Shown: positions 52,492 to 63,023, counted from the first letter of the stretch. The stretch is DNA of 64,000 nt from 66-474 sp964489055 (GCA_964489055.1 CAZAXF010000007.1:1-64000), one strand, 5' to 3'. Numbers and translations are program-made. The notes: a model not told the origin generated them from the sequence alone.

Positions 52492-54231
52492 ATGAAACAC
52501 CCGTATCTGCCCACCGCCGCGTTGTGGGCATTGCTGGCCGTCGCGCTGCTGCCCGGCCCGGCCCGGGCCGACACCCAGCTCGGCAATCCGACGCCGGCGA
52601 TGGTGCGCGCCGACGAGCCGCTGGTCACCGCCAAAAACGGAATGGTGGTTTCCGCCCAGCATCTCGCGACCCGGATCGGCGTGGACATCCTGAAGCAGGG
52701 CGGCAACGCGGTCGATGCCGCGGTCGCGGTTGGCTACGCGCTGGCGGTGGTGCACCCGTGCTGCGGCAACATCGGTGGCGGCGGATTCATGACCATCCAC
52801 CTGGCCGATGGCAGGAACGTGTTCCTGAATTTCCGCGAGAAGGCGCCGCTGGCGGCCACGCCGGACATGATGCAGGACGCCTCGGGCAAGGTCGTCAAGG
52901 GTCGCAGCACGCGCACCTGGCTCGGCGTCGGCGTGCCGGGCACCGTGATGGGTTTCGACGCCGCGCTGGCGAAGTACGGCAGCATGAGCCTGGCGCAGGT
53001 CATCGCGCCCGCGATCAAGCTGGCACGGGACGGGTACAAGCTTGAACCGGGCGATGTGCACATCCTCGGAACCTCGACCGATGCGTTCCGCCGGCACCCG
53101 AACGTCGCCGCCGTTTTCCTCGACCACGGCAAGCCCTGGAAAGCCGGGCAGGTGCTCAAGCAACCACAGCTTGCGCACACGCTCGAACTGATCGCCAAGG
53201 GTGGCACGCGCGCCTTCTACCACGGTCCGATCGCCGAGGCGGTGGTGAAGGCCAGCAAGGCCAACGGCGGCATCCTGACGTTGAAGGATTTCGCCGACTA
53301 CACCGTGCAGTGGCAAAAGCCGATCGAGTGCAGCTACCACGGCTACATGATCCATTCGGCGCCGCCGCCGAGTTCGGGCGGCACCACCATCTGCGAGACG
53401 TTGCAGATCCTGGCGCCGTATCCGCTGGCCAAGTGGGGCTTCCATTCGGCCAGGAGTGTGCACTACTTCGTCGAGGCCGAGCGGCGCGCATTCGCCGACC
53501 GCAACACATACCTCGGCGATCCGGCGTTCGTGCACAACCCGATCGACAAGCTGCTTTCGGCCGAGCACGCCGCGAAGCTGCGCGCCGGGATCGATCCCGA
53601 CAAGGCGACGCCATCGTCCGAGGTCAAGGGCAGCCTGGGGCCCTACGAGGCGACCAACACCACCCACTACTCGGTGGTCGACGGCAAGGGCAACGCGGTG
53701 GCGGTCACCTACACCGTGAACGGCTGGTTCGGGATCAAGCAGATGGCCGCGGGCTTTTTCCTCAACAACGAGATGGACGATTTCACCTCCAAGCCCGGCG
53801 TGCCCAACCAGTTCGGCCTGGTGCAGGGCAAGGCCAACCAGATCGAACCCGGCAAGCGTCCGCTGAGTTCCATGAGCCCGACCATCGTCACGCATGACGG
53901 CAAGCTGGTGATGGTCACCGGCAGCCCCGGCGGCTCGACCATCATCTCGACCACCATGGAAAGCATCCTCAACGTGATCGAGTACGGCATGAACATCAAG
54001 CAGGCCATCGACGCCCCGCGCATCCACATGCAGTGGTGGCCCGACAAGATCTTCGCCGAACCCGGCGCATTCGCCCCGGCCGTGCACGATGCGCTGGTGA
54101 AGATGGGCTACACCATCCGCCCGGTGCGCCACCTTGGCGACGTCGAGGCGATCGTGGTCAACCAGAAAACCGGCATGCTGGAAAGCGTCAACGATCCGCG
54201 CTATCCGGCGGGCCTGGCGGCCGGCTACTGA
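52492..54231 (+). CDS. ggt: Gamma-glutamyltransferase
   Basis: Periplasmic Ntn hydrolase (579 aa) that cleaves gamma-glutamyl bonds such as in glutathione. Signal peptide MKHPYLPTAALWALLAVALLPGPARA. A single precursor self-cleaves before the catalytic Thr, T390 in TNTTHYSVVDGKGNAVAVTYT. Substrate-loop motif VTGSPGGSTIISTTMESILN. Complete. Confidence 0.95.
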   Translation: MKHPYLPTAALWALLAVALLPGPARADTQLGNPTPAMVRADEPLVTAKNGMVVSAQHLATRIGVDILKQGGNAVDAAVAVGYALAVVHPCCGNIGGGGFMTIHLADGRNVFLNFREKAPLAATPDMMQDASGKVVKGRSTRTWLGVGVPGTVMGFDAALAKYGSMSLAQVIAPAIKLARDGYKLEPGDVHILGTSTDAFRRHPNVAAVFLDHGKPWKAGQVLKQPQLAHTLELIAKGGTRAFYHGPIAEAVVKASKANGGILTLKDFADYTVQWQKPIECSYHGYMIHSAPPPSSGGTTICETLQILAPYPLAKWGFHSARSVHYFVEAERRAFADRNTYLGDPAFVHNPIDKLLSAEHAAKLRAGIDPDKATPSSEVKGSLGPYEATNTTHYSVVDGKGNAVAVTYTVNGWFGIKQMAAGFFLNNEMDDFTSKPGVPNQFGLVQGKANQIEPGKRPLSSMSPTIVTHDGKLVMVTGSPGGSTIISTTMESILNVIEYGMNIKQAIDAPRIHMQWWPDKIFAEPGAFAPAVHDALVKMGYTIRPVRHLGDVEAIVVNQKTGMLESVNDPRYPAGLAAGY

Positions 54232-54244
54232 AACGGCGCGCGGC

Positions 54245-57200
54245 TCACTTCTCGATCCGGTAGTTGAGGCTGGCGCGGTTTCCGGTGGTGGCGTTTTCCG
54301 CCTCGAACTGCAGGAACCGGTTCAGGGTATAGCGCAGGGTGACCACCTGGCCCGGCGCGAACAGCCCGACGCCGTAGCTCAGGAACAGCCGCGGCGACAG
54401 GTATTTGCCCGCGGTGAACGCCGAACCGCCCAGCGCCTCGCTGCTGGAAACGCCGGCTTCAAGCCCCAGCCGTGAACCGATCGACTTGGCCAGCCGGTCC
54501 CCGGCGAGGCCGCCCAGTGCCTGCGCGGCGGTGTTCAGGGTGTCGCCTTCGCCGCTCTTGAGCGCGTCCAGCGGCCGCCCGGTGACGAGGTAGGAAAGCG
54601 CCTCGGCCTGTTCCATCGCGGGATTGGAAAACACCGTGAGGATCGGCCGCTTGGCGGTGCCGCGCACCGACAGGCCGACGGTGACGTCCCGGCTGCGGAT
54701 CTTGCGCACGGCACGAATGTCCAGGCCCGGGTTGTCGAGCTGCGTGCCGGCGAACAGCAACCGCCCGCGTTCGATGGTGAGGTTCTGGCCGTAGGCCTGG
54801 TACTTGCCGGAAACGCTGATCTGGCCGCGCCCGGTGGCGGTGTGGCCGGGTCGCACGTGCACCGCGAGCTGCCCCTGCACGCTGCCGTCGAGGCCGTAGC
54901 CACGCAGCTTGACGTCGTCGCCGAGCTTCACCTCCACGTTGCCGTTCATGGCCAGCGGCGTGGCCCGTTCATGGGCCGGCTGGTCGACGATCACCACGTC
55001 CGGGGAAGCCTGGGTCGGGCCCTGGCCCGGCAGCTTTTCGACCTGCACGTCGGCGCTCGGGATCGTGATGCTGCCCGACAGCGTCAGCGTGCCGTCGGCG
55101 CGCGCGATGTTGAGGTCCGGGGATGCGACCACGTGCGCGGCGGGGATGTCGGCGACCAGCACATCCTCGCCCTTGATGTTGAGTGTCAGTGGTGCATCGG
55201 CCGCGAGCCCGGTGCTGCCGTCGATGTGCAGCACCCCCTTGCCGGAGGTGATTTCGCCGCGGATCGCCAGGCGCCCGTCGGCGTCCCCCTGGACTGCGAG
55301 CTGGCCGTCGTGAAGCTTCAGTCCCGCGCGCGGCAACTCGGCGGCGAAGCCTTGGGTCTGGATGCGGCCCTGGAACTGCGGCGCGGACAGGGTGCCGGCC
55401 AGGGCAAGCCGTCCGGCCAGGCTGCCCTGCACGTTGGCGATTTCCGGCGACAGCGCGCTGATGGCCGCGAGGTCGCGCAGCTCGACATCCACGTGGCCTT
55501 CCAGCGCGCGCGCGTCGCCAAGTATCCCGACATCGCCGTCGACGTGGCCACCTTTGGCCAGGTTTCCCTGCAACCGGATGTGCGTGCCGCGGTTGTCGCC
55601 GCTGGCTTCCAGCGTGATGCGTTTCCACGCCAGCAACGGCGAGTCGGGCGTGGAGGCGAACGCGATTTGTCCGGAGCTGGCGGCAAGCGTCGCCTTGCCC
55701 CCAAAGCTGCCGTCCGGGTCGAGCGTGACCTGTCCGGATCCGGACACCTCGCCGGTGGCCTTGAGTGGATTGACGCCCGATGCCACGGTCGCCAGCAGTT
55801 GCAGGGGCAGGTGTTCGAGGTCGTATTGCGCACTCAGCGCGCCGTTGGCGGTACGGCTGGCCGACAGGCACAGCCGCGGCTTGCCGGCGTCGAGGCAAAG
55901 TTCCTCCACCTGCAGCGCGCCCTTTTGCCAGGTGATCGTGCTCGACTGCTGCTGGCGCCACGCCGGCATGTCGTGCGGCGCCAGTTCCAGCCCGCTCAGC
56001 GTGCCGGTCCAGCGTTTCGTGGACCCCTGCCAGCTTCCGGCCAGGTTCATCGCGATGTCCAGTTGCTTGCCGCTCGCGCGCAATTGCAACCGATGCGACG
56101 CCGCGTTGCCTTGCCCCGTCAGTTGCAGCTTGTCGAAATCAAGTCCCGCCGCATGCACGCCGCCAAGGGCAAGGTCGAGCTTGCCGCCGGGCTGTGAAAG
56201 ATCGGGGATGGTTGCCTCCAGCCGCAGTGTGTCGATGCTGCGCGCGCCCGCGTTGAGGCCGTCGCCGGCCAGGTTTCCGGCCACGGCCAGCTTCGGCCAG
56301 GCACCCTTGAACGTGAACCGGCCGTGCAGCGCGCCGCGGTTCCCCGGGACCCAGTCGCCCAGCGACGCAATGTCGAGTCTCACCGTGGCATCGGTGCGCG
56401 GACCGGGCTTGCCGGTCGCCTCGATGCGGCTGTTGCCGGCGACCAGGACCAGGTTGCCATCCAGCAGGTTGTCGGGCGTGATGGTCAGTGCGGCCTTGCT
56501 GCCGGCGATGCGCTGGCCGCGCAGCGTGCCGCCGGTCTCGTCGAGTTTCAGCGCAACCCTGGGCTGCGCGCCCAGCGTGCCCTGCGTCGCCAGCCGGAAA
56601 TCCATGGCACCGTTCCAGCCCGCCAGCAGCGCGCCGGGATCGAACGCCCTGGCCTTCGCGACGAGGTTCCACGTGATGCCGGGCTGCAGGCCGATGCTGC
56701 CGCTGGCATCCAGGCCGCCGTTTTCCTGCACCAGCTTCAGGGTGTGCAGGTCGATGGCCCGCGGGGTGCCTGCAAGGTCAACCTGCAGGTCGGACAGCTT
56801 GCCGGGCGGGCCGACCGAGAGCGCACCCTTCAGGGCGTAATCCTGGCTGCTGGCGTCGATTTGCACTTCGCCGTGGGTCGCCAGTTCCTGGCCCACCAGA
56901 TCGGCGGGCAGTCGCACCTGGTCCCATTTGGCGGCCAGGGAAAACCGCATCGGCGTGACATCGGTGCGCACGTTGCCGGTCACCGTCGCGACCCCCGGCA
57001 TGGATGGTGCGCGCAGGCGCAGCGGGTCGAGCACGAGGGTCTTGCCGTCATGCCGGAACCGGGCCGGGTCGATCAGCACCACGTGGCCATTGGCCACGAG
57101 TTTTCCGTCCAGCTGCCCACCGCGTGCATCGCCCTTGCCATCGAGGTGCAGCGCCAGGGTCTTCAGGGACTCGGGCAGTGCCGGCAGCTTGCGCGCATCG

Positions 57201-57982
57201 AAGCGGGGTGCATCCAGTTTCAGCGTCCACGCATGTGCCTTGCCGAGCGAGACGGTCGCGGCAAGTTCCAGCGGAATCGGCGCGCGCAGCGAGGCGTCCA
57301 GGTACGCGGTGCGGCCATCGGACTTCGAGGTGATGGTGCCGGCATAGCGGGTGCCCTTTTGCGTCCAGTCGATCGTGGCCTTGCCGCGGCCGGGCCAGCC
57401 GCGCGCAAGCGCGACCGTGCCTTCCAGGTCTGCGTGGCCGTCGGGCGCGCGCAGCGTCAGTTGCCGCAATACCAGTCGGCGGTCGCTCCACAGCCCGGCG
57501 ATCGCGAGTCGGTCGGCCGCGAACGTGGGCTGGCCGTCGTTGCTGATCGCGATATGGGTCAACAGCGTGTCGTGAAGTGCGATCGTCAGCGGTGGTTTGA
57601 GCGAAAAACCACCCGATTCGCTAGACGCCCCGGCGGGTGCGAGATCCAGCGCGATGCCGTCGATGCGGGCCTTGCGGACTTCCAGCCGCTTGCCCAGCAG
57701 CGCCCACGGCTGCAGGTGCACGGCGGCGCTGCGGACCTTGAGCGTGGTGCCTTCCTCGGTGCGCAGATGCAGGCCCTCCAGCGTCATGCCGCCGGCCAGG
57801 GTGCCGCGTGCGGCGTGGTAGCCGAACCGCCCGTCGGTCATGGCAACGCCGCGGTCCAGCGCAAAACGCAGGCCCGCCGACGTATACACCAGCCACAGCA
57901 ACGCCACCAGCAACGCGAGCAGCAACGCCGCCAAGATGGCGCCGGTCGCGATCAGCCATTTGCGGGTGCGCGTCATGGTCAC
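54245..57982 (-). CDS. tamB: Translocation and assembly module inner-membrane component TamB
   Basis: A 1245-residue AsmA-like protein with one N-terminal transmembrane helix (about 10-30), a long beta-helical periplasmic region and a C-terminal DUF490 domain (ITIPSADVQVEKLPG to LNYRIEK). It pairs with TamA in outer-membrane protein insertion or phospholipid transfer. Start overlaps the tamA stop by 4 bp. Convergent with ggt (13-bp gap). Confidence 0.93.
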   Translation of the reverse strand: MTMTRTRKWLIATGAILAALLLALLVALLWLVYTSAGLRFALDRGVAMTDGRFGYHAARGTLAGGMTLEGLHLRTEEGTTLKVRSAAVHLQPWALLGKRLEVRKARIDGIALDLAPAGASSESGGFSLKPPLTIALHDTLLTHIAISNDGQPTFAADRLAIAGLWSDRRLVLRQLTLRAPDGHADLEGTVALARGWPGRGKATIDWTQKGTRYAGTITSKSDGRTAYLDASLRAPIPLELAATVSLGKAHAWTLKLDAPRFDARKLPALPESLKTLALHLDGKGDARGGQLDGKLVANGHVVLIDPARFRHDGKTLVLDPLRLRAPSMPGVATVTGNVRTDVTPMRFSLAAKWDQVRLPADLVGQELATHGEVQIDASSQDYALKGALSVGPPGKLSDLQVDLAGTPRAIDLHTLKLVQENGGLDASGSIGLQPGITWNLVAKARAFDPGALLAGWNGAMDFRLATQGTLGAQPRVALKLDETGGTLRGQRIAGSKAALTITPDNLLDGNLVLVAGNSRIEATGKPGPRTDATVRLDIASLGDWVPGNRGALHGRFTFKGAWPKLAVAGNLAGDGLNAGARSIDTLRLEATIPDLSQPGGKLDLALGGVHAAGLDFDKLQLTGQGNAASHRLQLRASGKQLDIAMNLAGSWQGSTKRWTGTLSGLELAPHDMPAWRQQQSSTITWQKGALQVEELCLDAGKPRLCLSASRTANGALSAQYDLEHLPLQLLATVASGVNPLKATGEVSGSGQVTLDPDGSFGGKATLAASSGQIAFASTPDSPLLAWKRITLEASGDNRGTHIRLQGNLAKGGHVDGDVGILGDARALEGHVDVELRDLAAISALSPEIANVQGSLAGRLALAGTLSAPQFQGRIQTQGFAAELPRAGLKLHDGQLAVQGDADGRLAIRGEITSGKGVLHIDGSTGLAADAPLTLNIKGEDVLVADIPAAHVVASPDLNIARADGTLTLSGSITIPSADVQVEKLPGQGPTQASPDVVIVDQPAHERATPLAMNGNVEVKLGDDVKLRGYGLDGSVQGQLAVHVRPGHTATGRGQISVSGKYQAYGQNLTIERGRLLFAGTQLDNPGLDIRAVRKIRSRDVTVGLSVRGTAKRPILTVFSNPAMEQAEALSYLVTGRPLDALKSGEGDTLNTAAQALGGLAGDRLAKSIGSRLGLEAGVSSSEALGGSAFTAGKYLSPRLFLSYGVGLFAPGQVVTLRYTLNRFLQFEAENATTGNRASLNYRIEK

Positions 57983-59751
57983 AGGTCCGGTCCGATGATG
58001 ATGTGCAATTGCGGGCCGTGGTAGTACGGGTTCCGGATCGGCACGCCGACGTCGATGCGCACCATGCCCACTGGCGAGCGCCAGCGCAGGCCGATACCGG
58101 CACCGGTACGCGCGTGGAAGTCGGTGCCGTCAAAGGCGTCGCCGGAATCGACGAACGCCGCCATGCCCCAGTTGCGCGTGAAGTAGTGCTCGACGGTGGC
58201 ACTGGCGACCAGCAGGCGCTTGCCGCCGACCACCAGGCCGTAGCTGTTGCGCGGGCCGATGGCCTGGTAGGCGTAGCCGCGGATGGAGCGGTCGCCGCCG
58301 GCGAAAAAGCGCAGTTGGGGCGGCAGCTGGCTGAAGTCTCCGACCCCCGTGATCCCGGCGCTGCCGCGCAGGATCAGGCGGTTGCGAGGGCCCAGCGCGT
58401 GGATCCACTTGACGTCGGCCAGCGCCTGGGCGAAATACGTGTCGATCCCCGGCCCCGCGCGTGCGATCAGGTTGATCGAATAGCCGTTACGCACGAACAA
58501 CGGGTTGTCCGCGACCTTTTTCGTGAGCCCGATCTCCGGGTAGATGAGCGTGCTGCGGCCGCGTTCGACGCCCGGCAGGTCCACGTTGCGGCTGGAATTG
58601 CCGACCGTGAATGTGCCACTCAACAAGTGCACGCCGATGGTGCGCACCCAGCCGTGCCAGTCGCGGGTCTCGTTGGCTGACAGCGAGAAGGTGCGCGATA
58701 CCGAGGTCTTGGTGTTCTCGTCACGGTAGCCGATGCCGAGGTTGAAACTGGCGTTGTCGTGGCCGGGACGCGGGATCCCGTAGACCACCTGCGCGGTCTT
58801 GAGCCGCTGCGCGATCAGCACCTGGGTGTCCAGCGTGTGGCCCAGGCTGTTGATCCAGCGCCGCTTGATGCCGGCCCTCACGCCGGGGCCGGTGTCGGTG
58901 CCCACGAACACGCCGGCGGTGTACACCGTGCGCTTGGCCGGCGCGACCTCGACCTTCACCGGCACCACGTGATCGTGTGCCTTGTCCACTTCCGGCTCGA
59001 CATCGACGATGGAAAAGTAGTCGGCATCGTTGAGCGCCTGCTGCAGCGCCAGCAGGCTCGACTGGGAATACCACTCGCCGGGCTTCCATGGCACGTAGCG
59101 TTGCAGGAAGCCGGCGCGGAACTGCGAGCCTTCGAACGTCACCTTGCCGAGCTTGTAGCGTTCGCCGACGTCGTAGTGCAGGTGGATGGCCGCGCGGTTG
59201 TCGGCGCGGGTCACCGCGACCTCGTGTTCGGTTGCCTTGGCGTCCAGCCAGCCGGTTTCCAGCAGCGAGCTGGCGATTGCAGCCTTGGACCCTTCGTAGG
59301 TCGCATCGTTCATCTGCTCGCCGACGCGTGGCTGGAACCGGCGCAGCGCGCGTTGCACCGGCGGCAGCTTCGCGGCGATGTCGGGCACCTTGATGTCCAG
59401 CGTGGACACGGTGGTGGCCGGCCCCTCCGCGACTTCCAGGTGCAGCGTCCATTCGTCACCGCTGTGCGTCAATTTGCCGGTGGCCTGGGCGTTGTAATAG
59501 CCGTACGGCTGCAGCGCGCTGGTGGCCTGCTTCGGGGCGTCGGCGGCCAGCACGCGGGCCTGGGTCTCGGTGACGTCGGTGCGCTTGGCGTACTGGCTGG
59601 CAGTCAGTTGCGCGCGCACGGCGTCGGCAAGTTCCTTGTCGACGCCGTCGATGACAACCTTCATGCTGTCGGCATGCGCGACCTGCGCGATGGCGAGCAG
59701 CGCAAGTGCGAGGAGGACCGCTGCCGATGGTGCCGCCGGTGGGAACTTCAC
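57979..59751 (-). CDS. tamA: Translocation and assembly module outer-membrane component TamA
   Basis: A 590-residue Omp85 protein: signal peptide, three POTRA domains (about 30-265), and a C-terminal barrel with the BamA-like QLPPQLRFFAGGDRSIRGYAYQ. Ends in a bacterial-surface-antigen-type strand. GTG start with GGAGG 7 nt upstream. Operon with tamB. Confidence 0.93.
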   Translation of the reverse strand: MKFPPAAPSAAVLLALALLAIAQVAHADSMKVVIDGVDKELADAVRAQLTASQYAKRTDVTETQARVLAADAPKQATSALQPYGYYNAQATGKLTHSGDEWTLHLEVAEGPATTVSTLDIKVPDIAAKLPPVQRALRRFQPRVGEQMNDATYEGSKAAIASSLLETGWLDAKATEHEVAVTRADNRAAIHLHYDVGERYKLGKVTFEGSQFRAGFLQRYVPWKPGEWYSQSSLLALQQALNDADYFSIVDVEPEVDKAHDHVVPVKVEVAPAKRTVYTAGVFVGTDTGPGVRAGIKRRWINSLGHTLDTQVLIAQRLKTAQVVYGIPRPGHDNASFNLGIGYRDENTKTSVSRTFSLSANETRDWHGWVRTIGVHLLSGTFTVGNSSRNVDLPGVERGRSTLIYPEIGLTKKVADNPLFVRNGYSINLIARAGPGIDTYFAQALADVKWIHALGPRNRLILRGSAGITGVGDFSQLPPQLRFFAGGDRSIRGYAYQAIGPRNSYGLVVGGKRLLVASATVEHYFTRNWGMAAFVDSGDAFDGTDFHARTGAGIGLRWRSPVGMVRIDVGVPIRNPYYHGPQLHIIIGPDL

Positions 59752-59841
59752 GGCGTAGGCCTCCGGCTGCAGCGGGTTTGTTCGCCGGCCGTCACAAGGC
59801 CGTTGATTCTTTGAGGAAAGCTTCGATCAACCCCTGCTGGC

Positions 59842-59960
59842 GTCATTGCCGCGAAAGCGGGAATCCATCGTTTTTCACGCAACGTATTGAAAGACGCGGA
59901 AGCAGGGTTCCGGATATCCCTTCGCGACCGACATGGGTGGCGCGAGTATTCCGGAATGAC
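59842..59960. repeat. Inverted-repeat element, divergent copy 3
   Basis: Begins CGTCATTGCC and ends CCGGAATGAC, with inner GGAATCCA/GGGTTCCGGATA arms: a decayed relative of the elements at 82-200 and 13951-14060. Confidence 0.6.
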
Positions 59961-59989
59961 GAGAAAGATCGAACCTCCCTTGAAGCGGT

Positions 59990-60255
59990 TTCGCTCGCCT
60001 GCGGCGAGCGAGCTGCGTTCCTTGCGGGGAAAGTAGCCAAAGCCATGCGCCGGGCATGCCGGTTTCGCCGACATCCTGTCGGCGAAACTCCCCGCGGTGC
60101 GCAGCCGATCGCGCGCCGGCGCGAACTCGCACTTGGACGGCTGCGCATCCAGTTTCGCCGCCCAAGGGCGGAGGGCGTGTTTGCGGGGTGGCCTGTCTCT
60201 TGGTGACTTCTCTTTGGCCATGCGAAGACAAGTCACCCGCGCCCCCGGGAGGGGC
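59990..60255. repeat. Longer interspersed repeat with a perfect 12-bp hairpin
   Basis: A roughly 265-bp block holding the perfect hairpin GTTTCGCCGACA-TCC-TGTCGGCGAAAC (60062-60088), the segments GAAAGTAGCCAAAG and CTTGGTGACTTCTCTTTGGCC near its two ends, and no gene. It resembles interspersed elements common in proteobacterial spacers. It occupies the gap between ndvB-like and tamA. Confidence 0.5.
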
Positions 60256-60353
60256 GCGGAACAACACAGGATTGTCTTGCATGGGTATCCACCGGGAGTG
60301 TGTACACCATCGTGGGTGTCGCGGCTTGTGCGTCGTGCGTGCACGGCGGTCCC

Positions 60354-63023
60354 TCAGGTCGTGGCAGTGCTTGCCTCCACCGCCTCGGGTGTGCGCGTCG
60401 CGGCGACCGGTTCTGCCACGGGTCGTGAGCGTGGCGTCGGAGCCGGGCTCTCGTGTGAGTAGTGTGCCACCAAAGCGCCGGCCACTGCAGAAAGGTAGGG
60501 AACCGCCTGCGCACCCAGGATCACCATCCACAACTGGCCCTCGATGTAACGCGAGCCGAAGCCGAGCACCATGCCGACGATCGCGAGGATCAGCGCGATC
60601 GACATCAGCAGTTCCTCGCGTACCGGCCCCAGCGCGCCGGCGGCGCCACCGGAAAGCCGGCGGCTCTTGGCGGTACGCACGAAGGCGGTCTTCTTCTTGA
60701 TCAGGCCCATCCAGATGCCGCGCGCGATGGCGTGCGAAAGGCCCATGCTGGCCACCGCGGCCAGCAGCGTGTCGCGCCAACTGCACGGCACGCGTGCGCG
60801 GTACAGGATGATGCCGAACACCGCCTTGGCCACGAAGAAGCCCATCACGGGGATCAGGAACAACCGCATCGGCAGGCTGAAGACGGTGGGCGCCAGCAGC
60901 ATCCCGGCGGTCCAGCCCAGTGCCAACAGCGTGAACACCATGTGCAGCGCATCGGCGAACCACGAGAACCAGCCGGTGAGGAAGTGGAAGCGCTGACCGG
61001 CGCTGAGCGGGCCCTTGTGCACCAGCCAGTTCCAGCGGCCGCGGAGAATCTGCATGGCGCCGAATGCCCAGCGGTAGCGCTGGCTCTTGTAGGCGCGGAA
61101 GTCCGCGGGGGTGAGGCCCCGGCCCATGGGTTCGTCGACGTAGATGGTTTCGTAGCCGGCGTGCATCAGGCGCAGGCCGAGTTCGGCGTCCTCGCAGATG
61201 GTCCATTCCGACCAGCCGCCGGTGCCTTCCAGCGCCACCCGCCGCACCATGGTCATGGTGCCGTGCTGGATGATCGCGTTGCGCTCGTTGCGGTGGTGCA
61301 TGCCGATGCGGAAGAAGCCGTCAAACTCCCAGTTGGTCATGCGCCGGAACGCATTGGCCGCGTAGTCGCGGTGTGCCTGCGGGCACTGCACCACCGCGAC
61401 GTTGCGGTCGTGGAAGTAGCCCGTCAGCGAGGCCAGCCAGTCCTCGCGCACCACGTAGTCGGCGTCGACCACGGCGATGACGTCGGCGCGCGGGTCGGTC
61501 TGCTTCAGGCCGTAGTTCAGCGCGCCGGCCTTGAAGCCCGGCCACGGCTCGAGGTGGAAGAAGCGGAAGCGTTCGCCCAGTTCCGCGCAACGTTGCTCCA
61601 GCGGCTTCCATACCTCCTCGCGCCGGGTGTTGTTGTCGATCACCAGCACCTCGAAGTTCCGGTAGTCGAGTGCGGCCAGTGAATCGAGCGTGGCGATCAC
61701 CATTTCCGGCGGCTCGTTGCAGCAGGCCAGGTGAATCGACACAAACGGTTGTTTCCCGGGTGGATCGGGTTCCAGCAGGCCGAAGTGGCGCAGCCACTTC
61801 CTGCGCCACAGTACCTCGACGAACTCGAAGCCGTTGATCAGCAGGATCGCCAGGATCGCCAGTTGCGCCGGGAACAGCACGATCAGCATGCCCCAGTCGA
61901 TCACGCTGAGGTAGAACTGGAACGGCACCGTGATCGACCACACGACGAGCCCGGCGGCGAGCTGGATCAGCGCCAGGTACACGAGCCGCCCGGCCAGCTT
62001 GAAGCGCGCGAAGCGCCACGCGAACCAGGCCATGGGGATCAGTGCCAGAAGACCCGAGGCCAGCGCCTTCCACGGCCAGGTCGCATCCTCCAGCACCGGA
62101 CCGGTGAGCGGAAACTTCAATTGCCGCTTGGCGTTGAACACGCCCCAGTAGGCCTCGGTGCGCCCCGACACCTGTTCCTTCCACGGCTGGTCGATGGCTT
62201 CCATGACGTAGTAGTCCAGGTGCCGCGCGCGCGCGACGGCGAACCACTGGCGCAGGAAGATCGCCTGGTTGGCGGTGGACGGCTTGGCGAATTCATGGCG
62301 GTTGCCGTTCGAGGGCCAGCCGACCTCGCCGATCACGATGTGCTTGCCCGGATACAGCTGCTGCAGGCGCTGGTAGTGCGCGAGCGCCTCGCCGATGGCG
62401 TCCTTGCGCGGTACTCCGTCCCAGTACGGCAGCAGGTGCACGGTGATGAAGTCCACGTGCCGCACCAGTTCCGGATAGCGTTCCCAGATGTCCCATGGCT
62501 CGGCGGTGGAAACCGGCTGCTTCACGTGCGCGCGTACGCGATCGATGTAGGCCATCAGTTGCGCCGGTGTCAGGTCGTGGCGCAGCAGCACCTCGTTGCC
62601 CACTTCCACGCGCTTGATGTCCGGCCAGCGGTTGGCCTGCGCGATCAGCGCCTCGATTTCCCGCTCGTTGTTGCCCATCCGGCGGTCCAGCCAGGCGCCG
62701 GCCAGCACGTCCAGGTGGTGCTGCATCGCCAGCCGCGGGATCTCCGGATACTGCAGTACCGAGTACACGCGGATGCGGTGGGTATGTCGGGCCATCAGCG
62801 CCAGGTCGTCGTTGACCTGGGCATCGGTCGGGAAGGTGTCCGTGAACGGGCTCTGGTAGCGCTGGAACGGGCTGTAGGCAAAACCCGCGGCGTGGCCATT
62901 CCACGGCACCACGCGGGTCGGGCGGTTGGCCACGGCCCACAGCGCGAAATTGAGCGCGGCCACCAGCAGTGCCAGCAGCACTGCCGTCACCAGTGCGCGG
63001 CCCGGGTTCCCGGGGGGGCGCAT
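60354..63023 (-). CDS. GH17-GT2 membrane glucan synthase, NdvB-like (beta-1,3-glucan)
   Basis: An 889-residue fusion. After one transmembrane segment, a GH17 domain (about 45-330) shows the catalytic pair in VEVGNEVLLR and IGEVGWPSNG. Transmembrane segments lead to a GT2 domain with VDADYVV, ICEDAELGLRL and the QRYRW motif, then more transmembrane helices. Pseudomonas NdvB of this type makes periplasmic cyclic beta-1,3-glucans linked to biofilm antibiotic tolerance. The ATG at 63023 is preferred over a TTG 60 bp upstream. Divergent from hutG. Confidence 0.87.
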   Translation of the reverse strand: MRPPGNPGRALVTAVLLALLVAALNFALWAVANRPTRVVPWNGHAAGFAYSPFQRYQSPFTDTFPTDAQVNDDLALMARHTHRIRVYSVLQYPEIPRLAMQHHLDVLAGAWLDRRMGNNEREIEALIAQANRWPDIKRVEVGNEVLLRHDLTPAQLMAYIDRVRAHVKQPVSTAEPWDIWERYPELVRHVDFITVHLLPYWDGVPRKDAIGEALAHYQRLQQLYPGKHIVIGEVGWPSNGNRHEFAKPSTANQAIFLRQWFAVARARHLDYYVMEAIDQPWKEQVSGRTEAYWGVFNAKRQLKFPLTGPVLEDATWPWKALASGLLALIPMAWFAWRFARFKLAGRLVYLALIQLAAGLVVWSITVPFQFYLSVIDWGMLIVLFPAQLAILAILLINGFEFVEVLWRRKWLRHFGLLEPDPPGKQPFVSIHLACCNEPPEMVIATLDSLAALDYRNFEVLVIDNNTRREEVWKPLEQRCAELGERFRFFHLEPWPGFKAGALNYGLKQTDPRADVIAVVDADYVVREDWLASLTGYFHDRNVAVVQCPQAHRDYAANAFRRMTNWEFDGFFRIGMHHRNERNAIIQHGTMTMVRRVALEGTGGWSEWTICEDAELGLRLMHAGYETIYVDEPMGRGLTPADFRAYKSQRYRWAFGAMQILRGRWNWLVHKGPLSAGQRFHFLTGWFSWFADALHMVFTLLALGWTAGMLLAPTVFSLPMRLFLIPVMGFFVAKAVFGIILYRARVPCSWRDTLLAAVASMGLSHAIARGIWMGLIKKKTAFVRTAKSRRLSGGAAGALGPVREELLMSIALILAIVGMVLGFGSRYIEGQLWMVILGAQAVPYLSAVAGALVAHYSHESPAPTPRSRPVAEPVAATRTPEAVEASTATT

